43,550 nucleotides of DNA from Natronococcus jeotgali DSM 18795 (GTDB taxonomy: Archaea > Halobacteriota > Halobacteria > Halobacteriales > Natrialbaceae): NCBI RefSeq assembly GCF_000337695.1, contig NZ_AOIA01000167.1, positions 1-43,550 of the forward strand, read 5' to 3'. The translations under genes were made by a program, and so were the position numbers. This document shows positions 15,652-23,643 of this stretch, piece by piece (the first letter of the stretch is position 1; each line of letters starts with the position of its first letter). Under the pieces are notes generated by a model. The model was not told the origin of the DNA. It did not search any database and saw nothing but the letters and a program-made list of their open reading frames with translations.

Positions 15652-16281
15652 ATGAACTCCGCACGGTCGGTTCCCCTCCTCGTTGCGATCCTCCTCGTCG
15701 GGCTGGCGGTCTCCCCGGTCGCCAGCGGGACGTTCGCCAGCGCCGGGGTCGACGACGCATCGAACGAACAGCGCGAGGCCGACGTCGAACGGGGCGTCAC
15801 CGCCTTCATGCAGTCGAGCGCGGCGGACACCGCGACGACCGTCGAATCCGAGATGTTCGAAGCGAAGTACGATGCCGCCGACGACGAAACCCGGGAGCGA
15901 CTCGTCGACGAGCGGGTGGACGAGCTGGCGGCCCGGTACGAAACCCTCGAGCGCGAGCGCGAGCTGCTCCGAGATCGGGGCGACGAGCTCTCGACTCCGC
16001 AGTACCAGGCCCGAATGACCCGGCTGACCGTCGAGATCGCGGCCCTGGAGCGGTCGATCGCACAGACGAAACCCGTCGCCGCCGACAACGAGGTCGGGGT
16101 CGATCGCCTCGAGTCCCTCGAGTCGGACGTCGCCGCCCTCGGCGGCGAACAGATCGCGGCCGTCGCGACCGAGGTCGTCGGCTTCGAGCGGTTCCTCGAG
16201 GCGGGTGACGAGGAGGGGGCCGCCGACCGGAACGAGAGCGGAAACGAAACGCCCCCGGTCGGTGAGGTCGACGCCGAGTAG
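15652..16281 (+). CDS. exported coiled-coil protein (DUF7096-like, haloarchaeal)
   Basis: A 209-residue protein with a Sec-type signal peptide: a basic start, hydrophobic core LLVAILLVGLAVSPVASG, and likely cleavage near residue 26-30. The mature part is acidic and almost wholly helical, with heptad-like stretches at about 75-115 (DERVDELAARYETLEREREL) and a second helix after 120. The tail is Glu/Asn/Thr-rich. No catalytic residues are evident. The assignment to the DUF7096 group is tentative. The ArsR-type regulator gene follows 66 bases later on the same strand, making a likely functional pair. Confidence 0.72.
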   Translation: MNSARSVPLLVAILLVGLAVSPVASGTFASAGVDDASNEQREADVERGVTAFMQSSAADTATTVESEMFEAKYDAADDETRERLVDERVDELAARYETLERERELLRDRGDELSTPQYQARMTRLTVEIAALERSIAQTKPVAADNEVGVDRLESLESDVAALGGEQIAAVATEVVGFERFLEAGDEEGAADRNESGNETPPVGEVDAE

Positions 16282-16347
16282 CCGCGTTCCCGGAACGAGG
16301 GGGGAGAGGACACGCTTTTCAGCGACGGCGCACAACCTCTCGTACGA

Positions 16348-17016
16348 ATGGACTCCGCCGCCCTGTTGGACCTTCTCGGAAACGAAAACCGGAGACGCAT
16401 CCTCCGACTGCTCGCGCGAAAACCGTGCTACGTGACCGAGATCTCCGAGTACCTCGGCGTGAGTCCCAAGGCGGTGATCGAACACCTGCGCAAGCTCGAG
16501 GAAGCGGGGCTGATCGAGAGCCGCGTCGACGAGCAGCGCCGGAAGTACTTCCACATCGCGCGCAACCTCCGCCTCGAAGTAAGTCTCTCGCCGTACGGCT
16601 ATGTCAGCAAGAGCGCCTACCCCGCCAACAGCAGCCTCGACATCGCGACCTGCCGCCACCTCGAGATCGACGTCTCCTGGAACGAAACCGACGACGTAGA
16701 GGAGCTGCTGGCGGCCCTCGAGCAGCTCGAACAGCTGGAAAACGAGCTGTCGCTGGCCCAGCGCTGGGTCCAGCGCCAGGTCTGCGACGTGCTCGATCAG
16801 ATCTCCGAGTCGGTCGGCGCCGGCCCCGAGAGCCGGATCTACGCCGACGTCCTCGCGAGCGTCCGCTCCGAACCCAAATCCGTCACCGAACTCGGCGAGG
16901 ACGTCGACGCCCCTCGGGAGGTCGTCGCCGAGATCCTCGAGTTGCTGGCCGACGAGGGGATGGTCCGGCGGACGAGACGCGGCTGGGAACTGGTTCCCGA
17001 TTCCGAGGAATCGTAG
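16348..17016 (+). CDS. ArsR-family winged-helix transcriptional regulator
   Basis: 222 residues with a classical ArsR-type winged helix at 1-75: DLLGNENRRRILRLLARKP, then TEISEYLGVSPKAVIEHLRK as the recognition helix, then ESRVDEQRRKYFHI as the wing. A middle segment may sense a ligand or dimerise. The C-terminal 60 residues form a second winged-helix-like unit (SRIYADVLASVRSEPKSVTE, then LADEGMVRR). Lone Cys34, Cys105 and Cys116-region residues are too sparse for an obvious metal site. The T-rich element at 16314-16320 lies about 30 bases upstream. It probably acts on the preceding exported-protein gene. Confidence 0.82.
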   Translation: MDSAALLDLLGNENRRRILRLLARKPCYVTEISEYLGVSPKAVIEHLRKLEEAGLIESRVDEQRRKYFHIARNLRLEVSLSPYGYVSKSAYPANSSLDIATCRHLEIDVSWNETDDVEELLAALEQLEQLENELSLAQRWVQRQVCDVLDQISESVGAGPESRIYADVLASVRSEPKSVTELGEDVDAPREVVAEILELLADEGMVRRTRRGWELVPDSEES

Positions 17017-17056
17017 CGGATCGTCGAACGGTAGCGCGTTCTCTCGAGAACCCCGT

Positions 17057-17620
17057 TCACTCGAGGTCCCGGAACAGTCCGTTCCGGAGGTCCCGACCGA
17101 AGTAGTAGCCGACGAGACAGGCGACCAGTCCGGCGGCCACGCCGACCGCGAGCACCGCCCGCCCCGAGCCGGCGACCGCCAGCACCGCGTTGCTCGCCAC
17201 CGCGGCGATCCCGCCGACGGCGGCCCCGGCCGCGCCCACCTCGAGGTAGCGCCGCTTCGAGGTGGCGAGCCCGATCGCGAAGGCGACGGCGAAGGTACCG
17301 ACGAGTTCGCCGGCGATCGGGACCGCCAGCCCGCCCGCGACGAGCCCGACGCCGAGCGCGGCCACGAGCGCGAGAAATCCCTTCGGCGAGAACCGCGCTC
17401 CGAGCGAGGGGCGGGGAAGCGACGGCAGCCGCGACCGCGACGAGGCGTCCTCGGTCGCACCCGCGTTCGTCGGGGCCGCGGCGGACGCGTCCGCGCTGGA
17501 ATCGGCGTCGACCTCCGCGTTCGGCTCGGAGAGCAGCCGCTCCGTCTCCTCGAGGAGTTCGTCGGTCGGACGCTCCCCGCGATCGGTCGCCTCGGCGACC
17601 TCGTCCGAGCGATCGCTCAT
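17057..17620 (-). CDS. membrane protein with acidic disordered N-terminus
   Basis: 187 residues. The first 85 are low-complexity and rich in Asp, Glu, Ser, Thr and Ala, and likely disordered in the cytoplasm. The C-terminal 100 carry about four Gly/Ala-rich membrane spans (for example FLALVAALGVGLVAGGLAVP and VLAVGVAAGLVACLVGYYFG). The ATG at 17620 (MSDRSDEVAEATD) is used; a codon at 17647 is in frame but adds an unlikely leader. I recognise no family. It converges on the ArsR-type gene, with a gttctc-tc-gagaac inverted repeat (17038-17051) between the two stops. Confidence 0.68.
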   Translation of the reverse strand: MSDRSDEVAEATDRGERPTDELLEETERLLSEPNAEVDADSSADASAAAPTNAGATEDASSRSRLPSLPRPSLGARFSPKGFLALVAALGVGLVAGGLAVPIAGELVGTFAVAFAIGLATSKRRYLEVGAAGAAVGGIAAVASNAVLAVAGSGRAVLAVGVAAGLVACLVGYYFGRDLRNGLFRDLE

Positions 17621-17729
17621 ACGCGAGTGCAAGCTCCCCGACACCATGGCCTTTTCCCACGCGACGCTTCCGCCCCCGTTCGGGCGACGGCTCCGACGGG
17701 CGTTCTTTTTACTCTCGCCGACGTAGCGG

Positions 17730-17933
17730 GTGTCAGTGACTACCGAGCTGATCGTCTTCGGGATGCTCTCGATCGCTCTCGGGGGCGGACTGTTGTACGT
17801 CGGTCGCCACCTCTACCCGCGGCTCGATCTCTCCCGCGACGACCTGAGCACCGTCCGACTGCTGACGGCGATCATCGCCGGCGTGCTCCTGTTGATGGGG
17901 GTCGGGCTCGTCGCGGTCGGCCTGGCGACGTAG
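17730..17933 (+). CDS. 67-residue two-span membrane protein
   Basis: A short protein starting at GTG 17730 (a second in-frame GTG at 17736 is possible). It has two membrane spans, IVFGMLSIALGGGLLYVG and LLTAIIAGVLLLMGVGLVAV, joined by a charged loop RHLYPRLDLSRDDLSTVR. No function can be assigned. The coding signal is good: high third-position G+C and a sensible hairpin topology. Upstream, ctttttactctcg at 17704-17716 could serve as the promoter, 17-25 bases before the start. Two tandem 23-bp repeats follow its stop. Confidence 0.6.
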   Translation: MSVTTELIVFGMLSIALGGGLLYVGRHLYPRLDLSRDDLSTVRLLTAIIAGVLLLMGVGLVAVGLAT

Positions 17934-17938
17934 CCGTC

Positions 17939-17984
17939 CCGTTTCGGCGACGCTGTCGCCCCCGTTCCGGCGACGCTGTCGCCC
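17939..17984. repeat. two tandem 23-bp hairpin-forming repeats before gatD
   Basis: 17939-17961 and 17962-17984 are directly adjacent copies with a single t/c difference. Each contains the perfect 6-3-6 inverted repeat ggcgac-gct-gtcgcc. They lie 48-94 bases before the gatD ATG. Confidence 0.75.
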
Positions 17985-18032
17985 TGACGGCGAAAGCGTG
18001 CCTTCAAGTCCAGCGCCGCGCAACGAGGGCAC

Positions 18033-19286
18033 ATGAACCCAGGCGACCGCGTTCGCGTCGATCGCGCGGACCGCAGCTACGAGGGCGTCCTGTTGCCCTC
18101 CAGCACCGACGAACAGTTCGTGGTGAAACTCGAGGGCGGGTACAACGTCGGGGTCGACCGCGAGGCCGCCGCGGTCGAGGTCCTCGAGGAGGACGTCTAC
18201 GATATCGACGGCTCGGCCGACGAGGGCGAGGACGGCTCGACCGTCGAGTTCGACGAGGAGCTGCCGACGATCGCGTTGATCTCCACTGGAGGAACGATCG
18301 CCTCGACGGTCGACTACCGCACCGGGGCGGTAACGGCGCAGTTCGACGCCGAGGACGTCCTCCGTGCCGTGCCCGACCTGGCGGGGCGGGCGAACTACCG
18401 CGGACGGGTCGTCGCCAACATCCTCTCGGAGAACATGGAGCCCCCGATCTGGCAAGACCTCGCCGAGGCGGTCCGCGAGGAGATCGAGGCGGGCGCCGAC
18501 GGCGTCGTCGTCATGCACGGCACCGACACGATGCAGTACTCCGCCTCCGCGCTCGCGTTCATGCTCGAGACGCCGGTCCCGGTCGTCTTCACGGGCAGCC
18601 AGCGCTCGGCTGATCGGCCGTCCTCCGATAACGTGATGAACGCCGTCTGCGCCGTCGAGGCCGCCAAGAGCGACTGCGCCGAGGTCCTGGTCTGTATGCA
18701 CGCCTCCGAGAGCGACGACGTCTGCGCGCTCCACCGAGGGACTCGAGTGCGGAAGAACCACACCTCCCGGCGGGACGCCTTCGAGACGGTCGGCGCAGAG
18801 CCGCTGGGCGAGGTCGACTACGACTCCGAGGCGGTCACGTTCGGCCGGGAGTATCAGCAGCGAGGCGAGAGCGAGGTGGACCTCGAACTCGAGCCCGCCC
18901 TCGAGGACGACGTCGAACTGCTGAAGTTCACGCCCGGGATGGATCCCGCCTTCCTCGACGTCGCCGCGGGCAGCGAGGGACTGGTCCTCGAGGGGACCGG
19001 ACTGGGCCACGTCCACACCGATCTGATCCCCCGCATCGAGGAGCTGATCGCGGACGGGACGACCGTCGTCATGACCAGCCAGTGTCTGGAGGGGCGGGTC
19101 TGCGACCGCGTCTACGACACGGGTCGGGACCTGCTCGAGGCGGGCGTGATCGAGGCCGGCGACACCCTGCCCGGCACCGCGAAGGTCAAGCTGATGTGGA
19201 CGCTCGAAAACGCCGACTCGGTCCCGGAGGCGATGGAGACGTCGCTGGCCGGCGAACTGCAGGCGCGGTCGACCCCCTGGAACTGA
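18033..19286 (+). CDS. gatD: Glu-tRNA(Gln) amidotransferase subunit D
   Basis: 417 residues: an N-terminal tRNA-binding/beta domain (about 1-75) followed by an L-asparaginase-like glutaminase domain. Catalytic motifs are STGGTIAS (84-91, nucleophilic Thr) and HGTDTM (162-167), with the second-shell AKVKLMW near residue 395. GatD releases ammonia from an amide donor and channels it to GatE, which converts Glu-tRNA(Gln) to Gln-tRNA(Gln); archaea use this in place of glutaminyl-tRNA synthetase. GatE is not in the window. The next gene starts one base after the stop. Confidence 0.95.
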   Translation: MNPGDRVRVDRADRSYEGVLLPSSTDEQFVVKLEGGYNVGVDREAAAVEVLEEDVYDIDGSADEGEDGSTVEFDEELPTIALISTGGTIASTVDYRTGAVTAQFDAEDVLRAVPDLAGRANYRGRVVANILSENMEPPIWQDLAEAVREEIEAGADGVVVMHGTDTMQYSASALAFMLETPVPVVFTGSQRSADRPSSDNVMNAVCAVEAAKSDCAEVLVCMHASESDDVCALHRGTRVRKNHTSRRDAFETVGAEPLGEVDYDSEAVTFGREYQQRGESEVDLELEPALEDDVELLKFTPGMDPAFLDVAAGSEGLVLEGTGLGHVHTDLIPRIEELIADGTTVVMTSQCLEGRVCDRVYDTGRDLLEAGVIEAGDTLPGTAKVKLMWTLENADSVPEAMETSLAGELQARSTPWN

Positions 19287-19287
19287 G

Positions 19288-20217
19288 ATGGCGCTCGGGA
19301 TCGAGATCCGACGGGCGACCCACGACGATTACGAGGGCGTCAGATCCTTCACCGAGGACCTCTGGGCGGATCGGGGCGGCGACTACATCCCCGAGATCTA
19401 CCACGAGTGGCTCGAGGACGACGACGAGCCGAAGAAGACGTTCCTCGCGGACGCCGGCGACGAGGTCGCGGGGATCGTTCAGGCGGCGATGGTCTCGCCC
19501 GACGAGGCCTGGTTCCAGGGGATGCGGATCAACCCCGACTACCGGCGTCGAGGACTGAGCGGTCGGCTCAACGAGGCCTGCTTCGAGTGGGCCCGCGAGC
19601 GGGGGGCGACCGTCGGCCGGGTCATGATCTTCTCGTGGAACGCCGCCTCGCTTGGCGCCGCCCGAACGAGCGGGATGGAGCCGATAACGGAGTTTCGCTT
19701 CGCCCACCCCGAGCCCGATCCGGACCGTCGACGTCCGGATCGGGTCTCGAGCGATCCGGCGGCAGCCTGGCGCTACTGGACCCACAGCGACGCCCGCGAG
19801 CACCTCCGGGGGCTCGGCCTCGCCCCCGAGGAGACGTGGGCGGTGCGCGAACTCGACCGCGAGGACTTCGAGCGCTTCGCCGACGAGACGGCCGTCTTCG
19901 CCGTCGCTCGCGAATCGGGGACGGCGGGCGCCTCCGTCCGGATTCGAAGCGACGACCGCGAGACCGACGACGGCGGGACCGAGACGTGGGCCGAGTACGG
20001 CGTCGCCGCCTGGGACGACGTCGACGCGGCGCGGTCGCTGTTCGGCGCGATCGCACGGGACGCCGCCGAGATCGGCGCGGATCGGACTCGCGTGGTGCTC
20101 CCCGAAACCGCCGAGTACGTCAGCGACGCCTCCTACGCGGGGGCGCCGATCGCCGAGGAGCCCGACTTCGTCCTCGGGATCGATCTCGCGTCGGGAGGCG
20201 GCGAGAGCGGGGAGTAA
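19288..20217 (+). CDS. GNAT family N-acetyltransferase (309 aa)
   Basis: The N-terminal 150 residues form a GNAT fold: IEIRRATHDDYEGV at the start, QGMRINPDYRRRGLSGRLNE as the acetyl-CoA-binding motif A near residue 80, and an RVMIFSWNAASLGAARTSGM segment for motif B. The C-terminal half (from about 150) is a second, less conserved alpha/beta domain. Haloarchaea carry several such proteins and the acceptor is unknown. The ATG comes one base after the gatD stop (TGAGATG), so it is read from the same mRNA. A protein or tRNA-related acceptor is possible but not shown. Confidence 0.83.
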   Translation: MALGIEIRRATHDDYEGVRSFTEDLWADRGGDYIPEIYHEWLEDDDEPKKTFLADAGDEVAGIVQAAMVSPDEAWFQGMRINPDYRRRGLSGRLNEACFEWARERGATVGRVMIFSWNAASLGAARTSGMEPITEFRFAHPEPDPDRRRPDRVSSDPAAAWRYWTHSDAREHLRGLGLAPEETWAVRELDREDFERFADETAVFAVARESGTAGASVRIRSDDRETDDGGTETWAEYGVAAWDDVDAARSLFGAIARDAAEIGADRTRVVLPETAEYVSDASYAGAPIAEEPDFVLGIDLASGGGESGE

Positions 20218-20252
20218 CGGTCGCTACCCGGGACGGCTCGAGCGCGCCGCGA

Positions 20253-20777
20253 TTACGCGTCCTCGACTGCGACCGACATCCGACGGCGGACCGTCTCGAA
20301 GCCGCGCTTCTCGTAGAAGGCGATCACGCGCTCGTTGTCGACGTCGACCTCGAGCGCGAGCTCCCCGCAGCCGACCGCCCGCGCCCGTTCGGCGGCGCGC
20401 TCGAGCAGGTCGTCGGCCAGCCCCGTTCCCCGGTACGGCTCGCGGACGTAGATATCGCCGACTACCAGCCGATCGGGGCGGTCGAAGACGGACGGACACT
20501 CCTCGACGTCGGTCGCGACGAACCCCGCGAGGACGTCGTTTTCCGCCCCACCCGTTTCGGGGCCGTCCGCTCCCGCGTCGTCGACGGCGAGCCACGTCCG
20601 GTGGCCGTCGGTCCCGAGGCGCTCGCGGCGAAACGGGACCTCCTCGGCGACGAGGTCGCCCTCCGCGAGCGCGTGATCGTCGACGATCGCCTCGAGCTCG
20701 CGGTGGTAGGGCAGCCACAGTCGCCTGACGAAGCGGCGGACGGCGGCGTCGTCGGCGCCGAGGCGGCGCAGCTCCAT
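20253..20777 (-). CDS. GNAT family N-acetyltransferase (174 aa)
   Basis: A single GNAT domain: acetyl-CoA-binding VREPYRGTGLADDLLERAAE near residue 115, then LEVDVDNERVIAFYEKRGFE near the end, the usual last strand/helix of the fold. The ATG at 20777 overlaps the samp1 stop as TGATG, so the gene is translationally coupled to samp1. The longer open frame reaching 21047 only overlaps samp1 in another register and is discarded. The substrate is unknown; partnership with the SAMP1 system is suggested only by this overlap. Confidence 0.84.
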   Translation of the reverse strand: MELRRLGADDAAVRRFVRRLWLPYHRELEAIVDDHALAEGDLVAEEVPFRRERLGTDGHRTWLAVDDAGADGPETGGAENDVLAGFVATDVEECPSVFDRPDRLVVGDIYVREPYRGTGLADDLLERAAERARAVGCGELALEVDVDNERVIAFYEKRGFETVRRRMSVAVEDA

Positions 20778-21055
20778 CAGCCGCCGCTGACGGGGGGAAA
20801 CAGCGCCAGCTCGTCGTCCGCCTCGAGGTCGGTCTCGAGGCCCTGTTCCTCGACGAGGACGTTCGTTCCGTTGCGCAACACGTTGATCTGGGAGCGCAAC
20901 TCGCCGTCCTCGAGCACGCGATCCTCGAGCTCGGGACGATCCTCGAGGAGGTCCTCGAGGGCGTCGCCGACGGTGTCGCCGGCCCCGGCCTCGACCGCGA
21001 CGCGTTTGTCGCCCGCCCGCTCGGCGAGATCCGCGAACAGCTTCCACTCGGTCAT
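20777..21055 (-). CDS. samp1: SAMP1-type ubiquitin-like modifier / MoaD family
   Basis: A 92-residue beta-grasp protein that starts MTEWKLFADLAERAGDKRV and ends ELALFPPVSGG. It closely resembles the start and end of Haloferax volcanii SAMP1 as I recall it. The C-terminal diglycine is adenylated by UbaA and joined to target lysines, or thiolated for molybdopterin synthesis. The ATG at 21055 is chosen by comparison; an upstream codon at 21082 adds nine residues not seen in the family. It is the first gene of a two-gene unit with the GNAT protein and is separated by 31 bases from the end of the TrkA-C operon upstream. Confidence 0.92.
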   Translation of the reverse strand: MTEWKLFADLAERAGDKRVAVEAGAGDTVGDALEDLLEDRPELEDRVLEDGELRSQINVLRNGTNVLVEEQGLETDLEADDELALFPPVSGG

Positions 21056-21086
21056 GGGTGGCGCTATCCGCGCCGCGGGCAAGTAG

Positions 21087-22235
21087 CTACCGCTCCGGGA
21101 GCCGGCGCAGGGCGTCCGGACGACCGAGGACGTGCGCGACGTCGCCGGCCGCGAGACGGTCCTCCTCCCCCGGCAGCGCGAGGACGTCGCCGTCCCGCTC
21201 GATCGCGAGCACGAGGGCCGGCAGCGAGCCGACCGCGGCGCCCTCGAGCGCGCCGCCGCCGTCGACGGGAACCGCGGCGACGGTCTCGTCGGCCGCCCGG
21301 AGCGCGGAGACGAGCTCCCGCTCGGCGTCGGGCGTTTCCGGCAGCGTGACCAGCCGATGGTCGGCGTCGCTTCCGAGCGCCCGAGCGTCCTCGCGGTCGA
21401 GTGCGACGGTCGCGACGTCGGCCGCCGTCCCCCGCAACTCGCCGTCCGCGACGCGTCGGTAGTCGTCTCCCGCTCGGGCCCAGATCCGGACGGCGTCGCC
21501 CGGCGCGGCGTCGGCGGCGGGATCGCCGCGAACCGCGACGGCGACGCTGCCCGGCGCCAGCGTAGGCCCGATCCCCGTCGGACGGCTCCCCAGCGCGAGG
21601 TACTCGACCTCGCCGTCGGCCGCGAGGTCGACGTCGACGTGGCCGACCCCGTAGTCGCGCTCGAGGCGGGTCGCGAGCCGATCGCGGAGCTGATCGACGG
21701 TCAACCCCCGCGGAAAGCGGAGGGTCTGGCCGGCGAGGGCGGCCTTCGTCGCCGCGTCGACGGGGTCGTGGCCGTCGGCGTCCCCGATCGACTCGGGAAG
21801 CTCGACGGCGATCACGCGGCCGACCGACCGCACGAGCTGTCCCACGTCGTCGATCGTCCCCGGGGCGACGCCCGCGAACGCGCTCCGAGCGAGGCGATCC
21901 CCGACGCGACGACCGCCGTCGGCGGCGATCGCGCTGCCGACGAACGCGGCGACGGTGTAGATCGCGGTCTCGGTCTCGAGCAGCGGCGTCGTGCCGAGGA
22001 TCGCGTCCTGCAGCGCCGTCTTCGTGTTCAGCCAGACCGCGACGGCGGTCGCGCCGATCAGGATTCCGATCCCCTCGGCCAGCTCGTCGGCGCTGTACCA
22101 CCGAAAGAGGGCCGCCGCGGTCCCGGCCGTGCCGAACGCCAGGAGAGCGAACCCGAGGAGCCGAACGAGGGCGTCGAACAGCGCGTCGGCGAGGAGTTCG
22201 GTCCGGGCCGCCTGTTCGACGACGGGCTCGATCAC
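21087..22235 (-). CDS. membrane protein with TrkA-C-like domains (second gene of pair)
   Basis: 382 residues starting at a GTG that overlaps the preceding stop (GTGA). The N-terminal 150 residues contain about three membrane spans (LLGFALLAFGTAGTAAALF, EGIGILIGATAVAVWL, TAIYTVAAFVGSAIA) and resemble a mechanosensitive-channel-like pore region. The remainder holds RCK-C/TrkA-C-like beta-alpha modules, with a final one ending GDVLALPGEEDRLAAGDVAHVLG. TrkA-C domains bind small ligands such as c-di-AMP in many K+ systems. Pore activity or a regulatory role is inferred. No nucleotide-binding Rossmann RCK-N is visible. Confidence 0.72.
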   Translation of the reverse strand: MIEPVVEQAARTELLADALFDALVRLLGFALLAFGTAGTAAALFRWYSADELAEGIGILIGATAVAVWLNTKTALQDAILGTTPLLETETAIYTVAAFVGSAIAADGGRRVGDRLARSAFAGVAPGTIDDVGQLVRSVGRVIAVELPESIGDADGHDPVDAATKAALAGQTLRFPRGLTVDQLRDRLATRLERDYGVGHVDVDLAADGEVEYLALGSRPTGIGPTLAPGSVAVAVRGDPAADAAPGDAVRIWARAGDDYRRVADGELRGTAADVATVALDREDARALGSDADHRLVTLPETPDAERELVSALRAADETVAAVPVDGGGALEGAAVGSLPALVLAIERDGDVLALPGEEDRLAAGDVAHVLGRPDALRRLPER

Positions 22236-23491
22236 GCGCGATCACCGCGACTCGAGTCGTCGGTCTCCGGGTCGGCTCCGCCCGCGGGCGCCCGCTCGGG
22301 AGCGACGACGAACGCCTCGTCGCCCGGCTCGAGCGGGCCGTCGAGACCGGGCGCGAACCGCCAGGGCTGGCCGCGCCCGTCCCCGCCGCGCTCGCGGTCG
22401 CGAACCGCGAGCACCGTCCCCTCCGACGGGTCGATCGCGTCGGGGGCGACGCGTCGGACCGCGTAGCCGGCCCGCTTGAGCAGCGCGAGCGCCTCGAGGT
22501 CCCGGTTCGTCCCGCGCGAGCGAACGACCAGCCGCGGCGCCTCCGCCCGGAGCAGCGGTCGCACGTCGCCGTCGTCGACGACGACGGTGACACGGCCGCT
22601 TCCGCCGGCGCTCGCCCTCGCGCCCCCGGTCGCGGCGCCGGCGTCGTCCGCGGGTGCCGCTCCCGGCTCCCGGTCGCCGGACGACGTTTCGGCGCCGGCG
22701 TCGCCCTCGCCGGGGTCGGTCTCGCGCTCGTCGTCGAGGTCGGTCCCGACGCTCAGCACCGTCCCCGGGATCGACCGCGCGTCGGTTCGAACGGTCACGT
22801 CGTCCCCCCGAGCCAGCCCCGTCGGAATCAGCGCTGCGATCGACGCGGCGCGTTTCCCGTCGGGCACCCGACGCGAGAGGCCGCCGACGGGCGGCGCCGC
22901 GGTGATCGACGCGCGGGCTCGCTCGTCGAGCGAGACGGCGACGTCCGCGAGGTCGTGGTCGGTTCGCAGCCGCTCCTCGAGCCGGCGCTCGAGCTCCGAG
23001 AGCGGCAGATCTGCCGGGAGCCGCCAGGAGCCGTCCTCGAGCGCCGCGCGGACGGACGACGGGAGCGGCGGGTACCCCTCCATATCGCGGATCTCGCCGG
23101 TCGGTCGGATCGTGACCCGCCCGGCGGCCCCGACGAACTCGATCACGTCGGCCGAGAGGGTGCGCCGGCGGAGCCGGGAGAGCGAGAGCCGCCGAGGAAG
23201 CTCGGCGCCGAGCCTGTCGCCCTGGTTGTGCGCGTACAGCGCGAGCATCAGGACGACCAGCACCGCGACCAGCAGTCGGGGAGACTGAGCGATGGTCGGT
23301 TCGACGAGTCCCAGCAGGCCGCCCTGCACGCTGGCGATCGACAGCGCCAGGACGAGAACGCCGAAGCCGGGAAGCGACACGCCCGTGACGTACCGGACGA
23401 GAAACCCCAGCCCGCCCGCGACGAACGCGGGGACGATCCCGGTCAGGAGGCCGAGGTAGAGCCCGAGCAGTACTTCGACCGGAAGCGACAT
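22232..23491 (-). CDS. membrane protein with TrkA-C-like domains (first gene of pair)
   Basis: 419 residues. Three to four N-terminal membrane spans (VLLGLYLGLLTGIVPAFVAG, FGVLVLALSIASVQGGLLGL, LLVAVLVVLMLALYAHNQG) precede a cytoplasmic region with a beta-rich domain (about 125-235), an acidic Ala/Gly/Asp-rich linker (about 250-310), and a TrkA-C-like module ending PLEPGDEAFVVAPERAP. The ATG at 23491 has a TATA-like gtttaac 23-29 bases upstream (23514-23520). Its stop overlaps the next gene's GTG by four bases. The two proteins likely form one complex in ion homeostasis; the ion is not determined. Confidence 0.72.
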   Translation of the reverse strand: MSLPVEVLLGLYLGLLTGIVPAFVAGGLGFLVRYVTGVSLPGFGVLVLALSIASVQGGLLGLVEPTIAQSPRLLVAVLVVLMLALYAHNQGDRLGAELPRRLSLSRLRRRTLSADVIEFVGAAGRVTIRPTGEIRDMEGYPPLPSSVRAALEDGSWRLPADLPLSELERRLEERLRTDHDLADVAVSLDERARASITAAPPVGGLSRRVPDGKRAASIAALIPTGLARGDDVTVRTDARSIPGTVLSVGTDLDDERETDPGEGDAGAETSSGDREPGAAPADDAGAATGGARASAGGSGRVTVVVDDGDVRPLLRAEAPRLVVRSRGTNRDLEALALLKRAGYAVRRVAPDAIDPSEGTVLAVRDRERGGDGRGQPWRFAPGLDGPLEPGDEAFVVAPERAPAGGADPETDDSSRGDRA

Positions 23492-23613
23492 TACCGGCCG
23501 ATCGGCGGGAGCCGTTAAACAGGTACCGGCTCGCCCCGGACCCGGCCGGGACGACGAGCGATCGACGACGAACGGGTCGGGAGCGGATCCCGTCGCCGGG
23601 CGCAAACGACGGC

Positions 23614-23620
23614 GCTTAAG
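23614..23620 (+). promoter_or_regulatory. TATA-like box for the K+ channel gene
   Basis: gcttaag lies 24-30 bases before the ATG at 23644. With the minus-strand gtttaac at 23514-23520 it makes 23492-23643 a divergent promoter region for the TrkA-C pair and the channel. Confidence 0.5.
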
Positions 23621-23643
23621 CCGTCCCGCCCCGGACCGACGGT

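Noticed and set aside
17038-17051. gttctc-tc-gagaac inverted repeat between the ArsR gene and the membrane protein gene
   Set aside because: It is short, includes the very common CTCGAG motif, and lacks a T-tract, so it is probably chance.
15388-17460. A 690-codon minus-strand open frame opposite the exported coiled-coil and ArsR genes
   Set aside because: Those genes have clear homology and acidic proteins on the plus strand. The minus frame mirrors them codon for codon, which is common in high-G+C DNA.
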